A DNA stretch of 5,454 nt from Actinomycetes bacterium (lineage in GTDB: Bacteria; Actinomycetota; Acidimicrobiia; Acidimicrobiales; Acidimicrobiaceae): assembly GCA_021790495.1 (NCBI GenBank), contig JAJYGZ010000156.1, positions 1 through 5,454 of the forward strand, given 5' to 3'. The notes below the pieces were generated by a model. It was not told the DNA's origin and did no database searches. It was given only the letters and a program-made list of their open reading frames with translations. The translations under genes and the position numbers were made by a program. Positions 1 to 5,454 of the stretch are shown here, in pieces; the first letter of the stretch is position 1; every line of letters starts with the position of its first letter.

Positions 1-98
1 TTAGAGGATGTCGACATACGCGAAAAGAAACTTCCGCCTCCGCCGCCAGCATTTCCGCTTGACTCGGGAGCTAGTACCTCTGAAACATTTTGAGACAT
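1..98 (-). CDS. Partial CDS (N-terminus only), unrecognised protein downstream of pilO
   Basis: An open frame starts at ATG 98-96 and runs off the window with 32 complete codons and no stop. A good Shine-Dalgarno sequence, AAGGTGAG (minus strand, 113-106), lies 7 nt before the ATG, and the start is only 15 nt after the pilO stop, so it is almost certainly the next gene of the same operon. The visible part is hydrophilic: it begins MSQNVSEVL, has a flexible Gly-rich stretch of five consecutive glycines near residues 18-22, then SFFSRMS. There is no signal peptide or membrane segment in this part. A flexible leader before a folded domain would fit a cytoplasmic pilus protein such as a motor ATPase, but nothing visible identifies the family. 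I am confident it is a gene and have no functional call. Confidence 0.7.
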   Translation of the reverse strand, partial: MSQNVSEVLAPESSGNAGGGGGSFFSRMSTSS

Positions 99-113
99 CG
101 CTTAGCTCACCTT

Positions 114-797
114 CTACCCAGCAATGGTAGTCGTAGTTGATCCGGAAGAAGATCCTGGCACCGTCGTTGTAGTGGTAACGGTCGGAAGACCCGGAACGCC
201 CGGCGGAATCGACTGAGAATAGATCGCCGCCCGAAGACTGGCACTCACTTGTGACCCGGTGGAAGAATAGGCTCCGGTAGTCTGGCCCGAGCCACTGAGA
301 CTCAGAGTGCTGGTAACGACAAGCCTCGGCAAATTATCAAGCCTATTCATGAAGTCAAGAACCTGGAAGTACCCGCCCTTGATTTGGATGCTAAGAGCAA
401 CGATCGGCGGCGCGGGCGACGTACCAGCCGCACCAGCCGTCGCCGCCTGTGGTGCGGGCTGCGATGGCGAAATTGAGATAAAGGTAATCCCGCTCTTGTT
501 TGAGATGGCATTCACGGCCAGAATGAAGTTTGCGAGATCCGGATAGTTGGGGATCGCGGTCTGCAACCGCGCAAGCTCCAACTTCGCCGTTGGCAACTGA
601 GCTTTGAACGCAATGAGTGTCGCAATCTGGGCCTGGGCAGTGGAGTTTTGCGACTGGAGCGACGCCAGATTGGCGTTTGCCGCCGATATCTCTTTGCCCT
701 TGGGGTTCCAAATCAAAAAGACGAAAGCGACGATCAGGACCGCGGACAGAAGGACCGCTAAGACAACGATTTGGCGCCGGCTCTTGATCGCTTTCAT
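114..797 (-). CDS. pilO: Type IV pilus inner-membrane platform protein PilO
   Basis: 227 residues with the bitopic PilO/GspM layout. A short basic cytoplasmic N-terminus (MKAIKSRRQ) precedes one membrane helix at about residues 10-30. A coiled-coil-like Ala/Gln/Leu stretch follows at about 35-80, then a region fitting the PilO ferredoxin-like fold: AIPNYPDLANFILAVN at 81-96 and the typical IKGGYFQVLDFMNRLDNLPRL at 139-159. In known systems PilO pairs with PilN outside the membrane and helps link cytoplasmic PilM and the motor to the pilus. Here the partner would be the C-terminal part of the gene just upstream, whose stop overlaps this start (ATGA, 794-797), implying translational coupling. 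A GGAGAGG sequence lies 10-13 nt before the ATG. Unusual features are an Ala/Pro/Gly insert at about 112-131 and a low-complexity Thr/Ser tail at 206-227. Sequence identity to classical PilO is weak, so the call rests on architecture, motif style and position. Confidence 0.85.
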   Translation of the reverse strand: MKAIKSRRQIVVLAVLLSAVLIVAFVFLIWNPKGKEISAANANLASLQSQNSTAQAQIATLIAFKAQLPTAKLELARLQTAIPNYPDLANFILAVNAISNKSGITFISISPSQPAPQAATAGAAGTSPAPPIVALSIQIKGGYFQVLDFMNRLDNLPRLVVTSTLSLSGSGQTTGAYSSTGSQVSASLRAAIYSQSIPPGVPGLPTVTTTTTVPGSSSGSTTTTIAG

Positions 798-2683
798 TGA
801 GATATGCCCTCTCCGGTTAGGTACGCCTGATATCGGCTCGGCGTCAAGTTCGGAGCCAGAGTGGCAGTAGAACTGAACGTTACCACGGTGTTATTCGGTG
901 CGTTTGCCGTGGATTCGTTCTCGCACAAGGTCGAACCCGACGCCGACGAGGAGGAAACCCACGGATCGAGGAGTCCGGTGAGACTCGTAACACCTATCAA
1001 CCAGTGGGCCGGAGCCTCTTGGCTACAACCCATTGCTCCGAAGGAGATAGTCCCTGGCGTCACACCCTGGGGAGCCTGGCCGCTGAAGTTCGTCCACCAG
1101 ACATCCGTCGGCGTCGCGGCATCAAGCTGGCTAATGAACACGGGCCAAGATATGTCTCCGGACAATACGCCCTTTACTTGAGTTTCTTCACTGGTCAACT
1201 GGGTCTTAACTTGAGCTACAGGCGCCAGACGCGCAAGTTGCGCCTGGGATCTAGCGAGCTGAACCTGGGCTTGCGCTACCTGCCCGTTCACATTTGTGAG
1301 CTGATTGTCGCGCACCACGAACAGACCCGCCAAGATTGCCACCACAACTACAACGCCAGCACCAGCCATGATCAAATCTTGGCGAAGGCGCCGACTTTCC
1401 GCGGACTCATTTCCGAGCAAGTTGAGAACGCGTACACCGCCCGAGGCGATCCAACGTCCCAAGGCAAGCGAGAGAGCCTCGGGCATGACGCCACTGACGC
1501 GGTCCTTGTCCGCCTGGGACATCTCAGGAACGTCGAACTTGACCATGTCAAGCAAGTCGAGGCGCTCTAGTACGATCTCAGGGGCGAGACTCTGGCGCAG
1601 CGAATCGTAGAATCCAAACGTAAGCGATCCGCCGCCACAAATAAGTACTTTAACCTCGGAAGGATTCTCCTTCTGGAAGAGATACGAGGTGAGCGTCGTT
1701 GATATTGAATTGGTGATGTCACCCACGCGGAGACGAACCAACTCGTCGAGCCTGCGCTTGTCTACGCGATCAGCCAACTCGTCGGGAAGAGGTGAAAATA
1801 GAGTCAAGGAGCGCTTCAACGACTCGGACTCATTGGGCTCAAGATCGAAGGTCGAGGTGATATCAGCGGTAATAACTTCTCCGCCACGGTCCTCAATGGA
1901 CCTCGCCAATGTCACCATGCCGTTTTCTGCGATACCAATGCTGACGCGGTCGGCTCCGACCACGACGATTGCGAGAATCTTGTCGCGCTCGACTGAGTCG
2001 AGAACGGGCATCTGAAGCGTTTCGTCGCCCTCGGCAAAATCGCCGCCGGGCTCACCTGGCGACAAAGATCCATTTCCTAGGTCACCCGAGCGCTTCGAGC
2101 CACCGCGACCACGGGACCCGGAGTCCCCATCGCGTTCACCACTTCGAATCTCTTCTTGCAGCAACACCGAACGGAACAGCGACAAAAACGAGGCATCAAC
2201 GGACTCCAGCCGCAAGCCCGCCTCTTGAACTGCAGTCTCGTGCTCGGCAAGATAAGCGTTGTCGGTTGCCGCAAGGTGAATGACTACAGTACCGTCCTCA
2301 TTCACAACCCGCTTTCCAAGCGGATACTCGAAGTCAACCTCGTATTCGCTGGTATCGCCCGGCAGAAATGTAGTCGCCTCGAAGCGAACGGCGCTGAGTA
2401 GCTCTTCATCGGACATCGTAGGGAGGTCGAGATCTCGCAAATAGACCCGCGAGCCAGAGATGCCGACGCACACGTCTTTTGATTTGAAATTGCCCTCGGT
2501 CCAGAGTCTGCCGATGGCGGCCACCACGGCGGCTCGGTCCCGAATATCGCCGCCGACTACCGCATCCTTAGGCAGGGTAACCAAGCCGAAGTTCGAAACC
2601 GTCGGCTTCTTGCCGGGATCGTACTCAAGTTCAACGGCCTTGACCGCGAAGGACCCTATGTCAATTCCTACGATCCGCTTCAA
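794..2683 (-). CDS. pilM: PilM-PilN fusion protein (actin-like ATPase domain plus bitopic platform domain)
   Basis: 629 residues, far longer than PilM (about 350). Residues 1-410 are the PilM/FtsA-type actin-like domain: phosphate-1 motif GIDIGSFAVKAVELE at 6-20, LRDLDLPTMSDEEL at 82-95, ESESLK at 285-290, and adenosine-site motif ICGGGS at 348-353. From residue 419 it reads as PilN: VLNLLG (compare the INLLP PilM-binding peptide of PilN), basic segment RRLRQ at 431-435, membrane helix at about 437-456, coiled coil at about 458-505, then an extracytoplasmic domain with WPVFISQLDAATPTDVWWTN at 513-532. The actin-like domain would be cytoplasmic and recruit motor ATPases; the C-terminal part would pair with PilO. 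The start is TTG at 2683, fixed by the phosphate-1 motif a few codons in and by AGGGGG 9 nt upstream. An Arg/Gly/Ser/Glu-rich insert lies at about 176-225, and Val replaces the usual phosphate-2 Asp at 241. It overlaps its upstream neighbour by 4 nt (TTGA) and pilO by 4 nt (ATGA). The single chain matches GspL of type II secretion in layout, but the N-terminal half is PilM-like. Confidence 0.9.
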   Translation of the reverse strand: MKRIVGIDIGSFAVKAVELEYDPGKKPTVSNFGLVTLPKDAVVGGDIRDRAAVVAAIGRLWTEGNFKSKDVCVGISGSRVYLRDLDLPTMSDEELLSAVRFEATTFLPGDTSEYEVDFEYPLGKRVVNEDGTVVIHLAATDNAYLAEHETAVQEAGLRLESVDASFLSLFRSVLLQEEIRSGERDGDSGSRGRGGSKRSGDLGNGSLSPGEPGGDFAEGDETLQMPVLDSVERDKILAIVVVGADRVSIGIAENGMVTLARSIEDRGGEVITADITSTFDLEPNESESLKRSLTLFSPLPDELADRVDKRRLDELVRLRVGDITNSISTTLTSYLFQKENPSEVKVLICGGGSLTFGFYDSLRQSLAPEIVLERLDLLDMVKFDVPEMSQADKDRVSGVMPEALSLALGRWIASGGVRVLNLLGNESAESRRLRQDLIMAGAGVVVVVAILAGLFVVRDNQLTNVNGQVAQAQVQLARSQAQLARLAPVAQVKTQLTSEETQVKGVLSGDISWPVFISQLDAATPTDVWWTNFSGQAPQGVTPGTISFGAMGCSQEAPAHWLIGVTSLTGLLDPWVSSSSASGSTLCENESTANAPNNTVVTFSSTATLAPNLTPSRYQAYLTGEGISQ

Positions 2684-2853
2684 TTTGCCTGTCCCCCTCT
2701 ATTGAGGTAGTCCTCGACGTCGGCGCGGCGAATTCGCCATGCCTTTCCAACTCGCGTGGCGGGGATTTCCGAGTTCGCGATCATGCGATAGATCGTGGTT
2801 GTCGAGACCTTCATAATGTCCGCAACCTCCTTTACCCGCATGAGTTCATCCAT
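2680..2853 (-). CDS. Small excisionase/BldC-type helix-turn-helix DNA-binding protein
   Basis: 57 residues from ATG 2853 to TGA 2680-2682. The whole protein is one winged helix-turn-helix of the excisionase (HTH_17, MerR-like) type: RVKEVADIMKVS at 6-17 (first helix and turn), TTTIYRMIANSEIP at 18-31 (recognition helix), GKAWRIRRADVEDYL at 36-50 (wing and last helix). Despite the family name there is no integrase or att-like repeat nearby, so a transcription factor role, as for BldC, is more likely than excision; this is inference. Its stop overlaps the TTG start of pilMN (TTGA), so the two are probably translated together. The start is ambiguous: GTG at 2859 is in frame, adds two residues and sits 8 nt from AAAGGG (2873-2868), while ATG 2853 has a 14-nt spacing from the same site. 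The family call is firm; the target DNA is unknown. Confidence 0.88.
   Translation of the reverse strand: MDELMRVKEVADIMKVSTTTIYRMIANSEIPATRVGKAWRIRRADVEDYLNRGGQAN
2693..2698 (-). promoter_or_regulatory. Ribosome binding site of the pilM-pilN gene (supports TTG start)
   Basis: The minus strand reads AGGGGG here, 9 nt before the TTG at 2683. It lies inside the last codons of the helix-turn-helix gene. There is no ATG or GTG at the position needed to start the MKRIVGIDIG sequence, so this site decides for the unusual TTG start. Confidence 0.6.
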
Positions 2854-2954
2854 AGCCACAAAAACGTCCCTTTACGCACCCAAATCCGCACACCAGCATA
2901 AAGGCGTCCACGCTGGCATTTGTCGCGGGTTGTCAATATCTTCAACAAGTTCCA

Positions 2955-2984
2955 CATATACAATATCGGATGCAAACGGTGCAA
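2955..2984 (-). promoter_or_regulatory. Possible sigma70-like promoter for the helix-turn-helix/pilMN operon
   Basis: On the minus strand TTGCAC (2984-2979) is followed after 18 nt by TATATG (2960-2955), or after 17 nt by GTATAT. The match to TTGACA/TATAAT is partial, with only the TTG conserved in the -35 box. It would give a leader of roughly 90-100 nt. It is a guess based on position and AT-richness; other AT-rich hexamers near 3002-3020 are equally possible -10 boxes. Confidence 0.25.
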
Positions 2985-3021
2985 GTTGAACAAACTCGTC
3001 GATAATATCACATAATGATAA

Positions 3022-3035
3022 TTACAGACCTGTAA
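3022..3035. promoter_or_regulatory. Perfect inverted repeat TTACAG-AC-CTGTAA, candidate operator
   Basis: Two exact 6-bp half-sites separated by 2 bp, located upstream of the helix-turn-helix gene in the AT-rich gap. The spacing suits a dimeric transcription factor. The binding protein is unknown. BldC-type proteins are known to favour direct repeats, so the neighbouring regulator is not an automatic match. Confidence 0.4.
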
Positions 3036-3124
3036 CTAAAGGCTATTACCGAATCATACTCTACTAAAATTCCGCCCCAGTGCAAGACGAGATGCGAAGC
3101 TATAGAAATTTCCTTGATGTTTTC

Positions 3125-3886
3125 CTAGAGTATGTGGAGCGAATTTCCGATGATTGTCGCTGCGAATGCGGCAATGGAGAGAAACGGGCCAAACGGTATA
3201 GACACCTTTAAGGATTTGGACTTAAGCATCGCAAATACGATTCCAAAGATCGCCCCCAACAAAAATGCACCGTAGAGAAGATCTACGACGGCGTAAAGCG
3301 TCAGATAGCCCAGGTTGAAGCCCAGGTATCCGGCGAATCGGACATCTCCCATACCCATTGAACGCGGTGCCAAAAAATGTATTACCCCCAGTGCCCCGAG
3401 TCCGATTGCGGCACCTATCGCCATGCCTGAGAGCGTCCCCCATTGGTGATGGAGCAACGCAGGCACTCCCAGGAGTGCGACGGACGGAAGCATCGCTACG
3501 TAGATTATCTTCCTGGGCAATTTCCGGGTATCTAGGTCGATGAAGGAAAGAGCTACCAAGAAAGCGACGAATACCGAAAAGGACGCCGCGGTAATGGGGT
3601 CGGAGAAATGATAGAACATGGTCCCGAAGCCCACCGCAGTCAAGACCTCGACAAGCAAATACCGCGGCGAGATCTTCTCTTTGCATTGGCGGCATTTCCC
3701 TTTGAGGATTAGATAGGACAGTACCGGAATGTTCTCCCAAGGGCTAAGTCGATGGCCACACTTCGGGCATGCCGAGGGAGGCGAGACCACGGATTCCCCA
3801 CGGGGTAACCGATAAATCACGACGTTGAGAAAAGACCCGATCATAAGCCCTACCACCGAAGCGATTACGACATCGATAACTCTCAT
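3125..3886 (-). CDS. pilD: Prepilin peptidase / N-methyltransferase (A24 family)
   Basis: 253 residues, normal for PilD. This membrane aspartic protease removes the leader peptide of type IV prepilins on the cytoplasmic side and methylates the new N-terminal residue. All hallmarks are present: GSFLNVVIYRLPRGES at 17-32; two CxxC zinc pairs, C40/C43 and C65/C68, in the cytoplasmic loop, with ENIPVLSYLILKGKC between them; the first catalytic Asp in FIDLDTRKLP (D117); the second in GMGD (D181); and the C-terminal PFGPFLSIAA at 231-240. Hydrophobic segments fit a multi-pass protein. The start at ATG 3886 gives the standard N-terminus; the same frame stays open upstream to 4099, but that extension is hydrophilic and overlaps the preceding gene. 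The ATG overlaps the stop of the membrane-protein gene (ATGA) and has only a weak ribosome site, so translation is probably coupled. Confidence 0.96.
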   Translation of the reverse strand: MRVIDVVIASVVGLMIGSFLNVVIYRLPRGESVVSPPSACPKCGHRLSPWENIPVLSYLILKGKCRQCKEKISPRYLLVEVLTAVGFGTMFYHFSDPITAASFSVFVAFLVALSFIDLDTRKLPRKIIYVAMLPSVALLGVPALLHHQWGTLSGMAIGAAIGLGALGVIHFLAPRSMGMGDVRFAGYLGFNLGYLTLYAVVDLLYGAFLLGAIFGIVFAMLKSKSLKVSIPFGPFLSIAAFAATIIGNSLHIL

Positions 3887-5235
3887 CGCGCAACCACATC
3901 CGCGCCCAAAGTGCCGGGTGCATCCCGCATGGCTTGGATGCCTTGGGCTGGTGGGAAACCCGCCAGCGCACTCCCCACTACGTTTTCGACGGTAGCGTCC
4001 GGCACGCCGATCGGCCCCGAAAGTTTCGAGTCGCGCTTTCCAGCCGCGGACTGATAAGCAAAAACCATGAGTAAAACCAGTCCCAGATTTAGGGACCAAA
4101 TGTCCACCGAGTAAGTAACGGGGGAGGTATGGATCGAAGCGGTGCCGATTATCCCGAGGCCAAGAAGAGCAAGGGCCGACGCGACAAGTTGCGGCTTTTG
4201 GTCATCGCGAGGAACCAGCAAGACTACGGCTGCCAAGAACGGAGCGAGATAGTACGCCACGATTACGGGCTCAAAAAATCCGCGCATCGACAGCCCGAGG
4301 GCGCAAATTACCAATATTTGTCGGGTTTGAAGCGGCTTGCGCCGATGAATAACTCGAAAGACAACTGATGCCAAAACTATCACGGCCAACATGGCGATTC
4401 GGAGTTGACCTGCATCTAGGATCTTTCCGCCTTGGCCCAACGCGTATCCCCAAATCGTCAGGTGATCCACTTTGGGAAAGTTCGGCTGATGGAGCCAGGC
4501 GTCGATCGATTGACTCGGGGCCGCGATGAAGGCTGGAGCCAGGAGGGCCGCCGGAACGACAGCAGCTCGAGCGGCCGCCGCCGCCAACCTCTTGACATTG
4601 GGGAGAAAAATAAGAAACATTGGCAGCAGAAAAAGCAAGGCCAGCGGCTGGAAACCCACGGCAAAACCAGCTAAGTATGCTCCGACGTGAAAAGACTTGC
4701 GATGGAAGGCGGTAAAAGCAAAAAAGCACAAGGCGATAGCCGCGATGTCCTCCGGGTGTCCCCATGGAAACAGCATGTAAGCCGCTACCGCCGAAGAACA
4801 GGCTACGACAAACTTGGCATGCCGAGCCTCGGGGGCAACTGACCTCAAGAGGCGCTTGGCGGAAAACGTCCAGGCGAAGCTGAAAATTCCCATGTAACCC
4901 AAGGCGTAAAGCCAGATAGTGGGTTCGGGAAAAGGCTGCGGGTATGGCTCGACCAAGCCCAAAAGCGAACTTAACGCAGCGAGAGGTGCTAGTGAGAGGG
5001 CACCAAGCGGCGGCGCGATGAGACCATTGCCCGAAGAGTACAAAATTCCGTAGCCGCCCCAGAGAATCATGTGCGAATCGCGGAGTGTGGCAAAGAGATC
5101 GCCCGAGTAGACCCAGCCATGAACGGTCGGAACCACCCTGGAGAGCTCCAAACTTATTGCGAACGACCCGACAAGGAATCCCAAGGTCACCAAAAGAGAG
5201 AACCATGCATCGCTTCTCACATCCTCTTTGCGCAT
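3883..5235 (-). CDS. Polytopic membrane protein of unknown function, translationally coupled to pilD
   Basis: 450 residues. About ten hydrophobic segments fill residues 12-395 (for example around 12-30, 70-95, 105-122, 142-157, 164-176, 182-210, 217-240, 279-295, 307-340, 350-365 and 376-395). They are followed by a soluble tail of about 55 residues, presumably cytoplasmic. Residues with possible functional roles are the loop GHPEDIA at 159-165, the early YSGDL at 43-47, and the tract DAWLHQPNFPKVDH at 245-258. The layout resembles GT-C/GT87-type lipid-linked-sugar glycosyltransferases, which would make pilin or envelope glycosylation conceivable, but I see no diagnostic motif and do not assign it. 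The start is secure: a TAG lies in frame directly before ATG 5235, and GAGGG (5246-5242) sits 6 nt upstream. The 4-nt overlap with pilD argues for co-expression with pilus biogenesis. Confidence 0.85.
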   Translation of the reverse strand: MRKEDVRSDAWFSLLVTLGFLVGSFAISLELSRVVPTVHGWVYSGDLFATLRDSHMILWGGYGILYSSGNGLIAPPLGALSLAPLAALSSLLGLVEPYPQPFPEPTIWLYALGYMGIFSFAWTFSAKRLLRSVAPEARHAKFVVACSSAVAAYMLFPWGHPEDIAAIALCFFAFTAFHRKSFHVGAYLAGFAVGFQPLALLFLLPMFLIFLPNVKRLAAAAARAAVVPAALLAPAFIAAPSQSIDAWLHQPNFPKVDHLTIWGYALGQGGKILDAGQLRIAMLAVIVLASVVFRVIHRRKPLQTRQILVICALGLSMRGFFEPVIVAYYLAPFLAAVVLLVPRDDQKPQLVASALALLGLGIIGTASIHTSPVTYSVDIWSLNLGLVLLMVFAYQSAAGKRDSKLSGPIGVPDATVENVVGSALAGFPPAQGIQAMRDAPGTLGADVVAR

Positions 5236-5320
5236 CTAACACCCTCGCGTTTGATCGTTCCGTTTCGGAAAATGTTATCGGATCGAATTAGTACCGACCT
5301 AAAGCCCGGCCCTCTCATCT
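5236..5320 (-). promoter_or_regulatory. Leader/control region upstream of the membrane protein-pilD block
   Basis: It contains the ribosome site GAGGG (5246-5242) and a perfect short hairpin, TTCCG-TTT-CGGAA (5258-5270), just upstream of it. GATAAC (5279-5274) on the minus strand could be a weak -10 box, with TTTAGG (5303-5298) 18 nt further upstream as a poor -35 box. The hairpin would lie in the transcript close to the ribosome site or could be a DNA dyad. No firm promoter can be named. Confidence 0.3.
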
Positions 5321-5452
5321 TCACCAGCCGCACCGTGTCTTGGGGGTTCCACGAACTATGATCCTCTGGGTTGGATGGAAATTCACTCCTTCGGGCACTT
5401 TTTGACGGGCACTCGCCAAGGGCCCGCTGCTAATTTTGGATCTAGTTTGGTA
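5321..5452 (-). other. Possible C-terminal tail of an upstream gene (undecided)
   Basis: From the window edge one minus-strand frame stays open for 43 codons, ending in TGA at 5323-5321 with ...TPKTRCGW. Another is open for 23 codons to a TGA at 5385-5383, ending ...VKKCPKE. Neither shows a recognisable motif and third-base composition does not separate them, so either could be the end of a gene or chance. The region also holds a direct repeat CGGGCACT (5392-5399 and 5406-5413) and the weak dyad CGGGC/GCCCG (5406-5410, 5422-5426). No tRNA or known riboswitch pattern was seen. Confidence 0.25.
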
Positions 5453-5454
5453 AG

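Larger units (their letters stand above)
2854..3124 (-). promoter_or_regulatory. AT-rich intergenic region, probable control region of the helix-turn-helix/pilMN/pilO operon
   Basis: 271 bp with no credible gene on either strand and visibly more AT-rich than the flanking coding sequence, especially 2935-3070. It separates pilD from the next gene block, unlike the 4-nt overlaps elsewhere, so it is the natural place for a promoter and regulator sites. It holds a perfect 14-bp dyad (3022-3035), a direct repeat GATAAT (3001-3006 and 3017-3022), a direct repeat CAATATC (2934-2940 and 2961-2967), a possible promoter (2955-2984), and a short dyad GCGT-CC-ACGC (2904-2913) that would fall in the 5' leader. 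I see no GC-rich hairpin with a T-run that would end the pilD transcript, so readthrough from pilD is possible. Confidence 0.55.

Noticed and set aside
1004..1570. Plus-strand open frame of 188 codons
   Set aside because: It lies wholly antisense to the PilM-PilN gene, lacks any recognisable domain or ribosome site, and reads as a shadow of a strongly supported gene.
2680..2853. Excisionase of an integrated mobile element
   Set aside because: No integrase, transposase, terminal repeats or tRNA attachment site is visible, and the gene is translationally coupled to pilus genes.
2931..2936. Consensus -35 hexamer TTGACA on the minus strand
   Set aside because: No TATAAT-like sequence lies 16-18 nt downstream; the nearest candidate, TATGCT, is 30 nt away.
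3887..4099. N-terminal extension of the prepilin peptidase frame
   Set aside because: It is Arg/Gly/Cys-rich, overlaps the membrane protein gene in another frame, and the PilD family starts at the MRVIDVVIAS sequence. The frame is open only by chance.
4271..5242. Second long minus-strand frame of 323 codons inside the membrane protein gene
   Set aside because: The translation is Arg/Ser/Cys-rich without hydrophobic pattern or motif. The alternative frame gives a coherent multi-pass membrane protein with a good ribosome site and ATGA coupling to pilD.
5406..5426. Intrinsic terminator from the CGGGC/GCCCG dyad
   Set aside because: The stem is only 5 bp with an 11-nt loop, and neither strand shows a T-run directly after it.

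Overview
The window holds one arm of a type IV pilus (T4P) gene cluster. Every credible gene lies on the minus strand, so transcription runs from high to low coordinates. In transcription order the genes are: an uncharacterised polytopic membrane protein (3883-5235); a prepilin peptidase, PilD (3125-3886); a small excisionase-type helix-turn-helix protein (2680-2853); a PilM-PilN fusion (794-2683); PilO (114-797); and the first 32 codons of a further gene that leaves the window at position 1.

The genes form two tightly packed blocks. The membrane protein and PilD overlap by 4 nt (ATGA). The helix-turn-helix gene overlaps the PilM-PilN gene by 4 nt (TTGA, with a TTG start), PilM-PilN overlaps PilO by 4 nt (ATGA), and the partial gene starts 15 nt after PilO. 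The blocks are separated by an AT-rich, non-coding 271-bp gap (2854-3124) with a perfect 14-bp dyad and weak promoter-like elements. The region above 5235 holds no gene I can identify; it may contain the tail of an upstream gene.

In function, PilD would cleave and N-methylate prepilins at the membrane. The PilM-PilN fusion and PilO would form the inner-membrane alignment platform linking cytoplasmic motor ATPases to the pilus base. The helix-turn-helix protein may set expression of the platform genes. The membrane protein is of unknown function. No pilin, motor ATPase (PilB/PilT) or platform PilC gene is visible.

The organism is a bacterium of moderate GC. The Thr-rich low-complexity tail of PilO (TTTTTVPG type) and the single-chain PilM-PilN suggest an Actinobacteriota lineage, perhaps Acidimicrobiia. 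This is inferred from sequence style only.

The most notable points are the single-chain PilM-PilN, which recreates the layout of the type II secretion protein GspL, its altered nucleotide-site motif, and the regulator translationally coupled to it.
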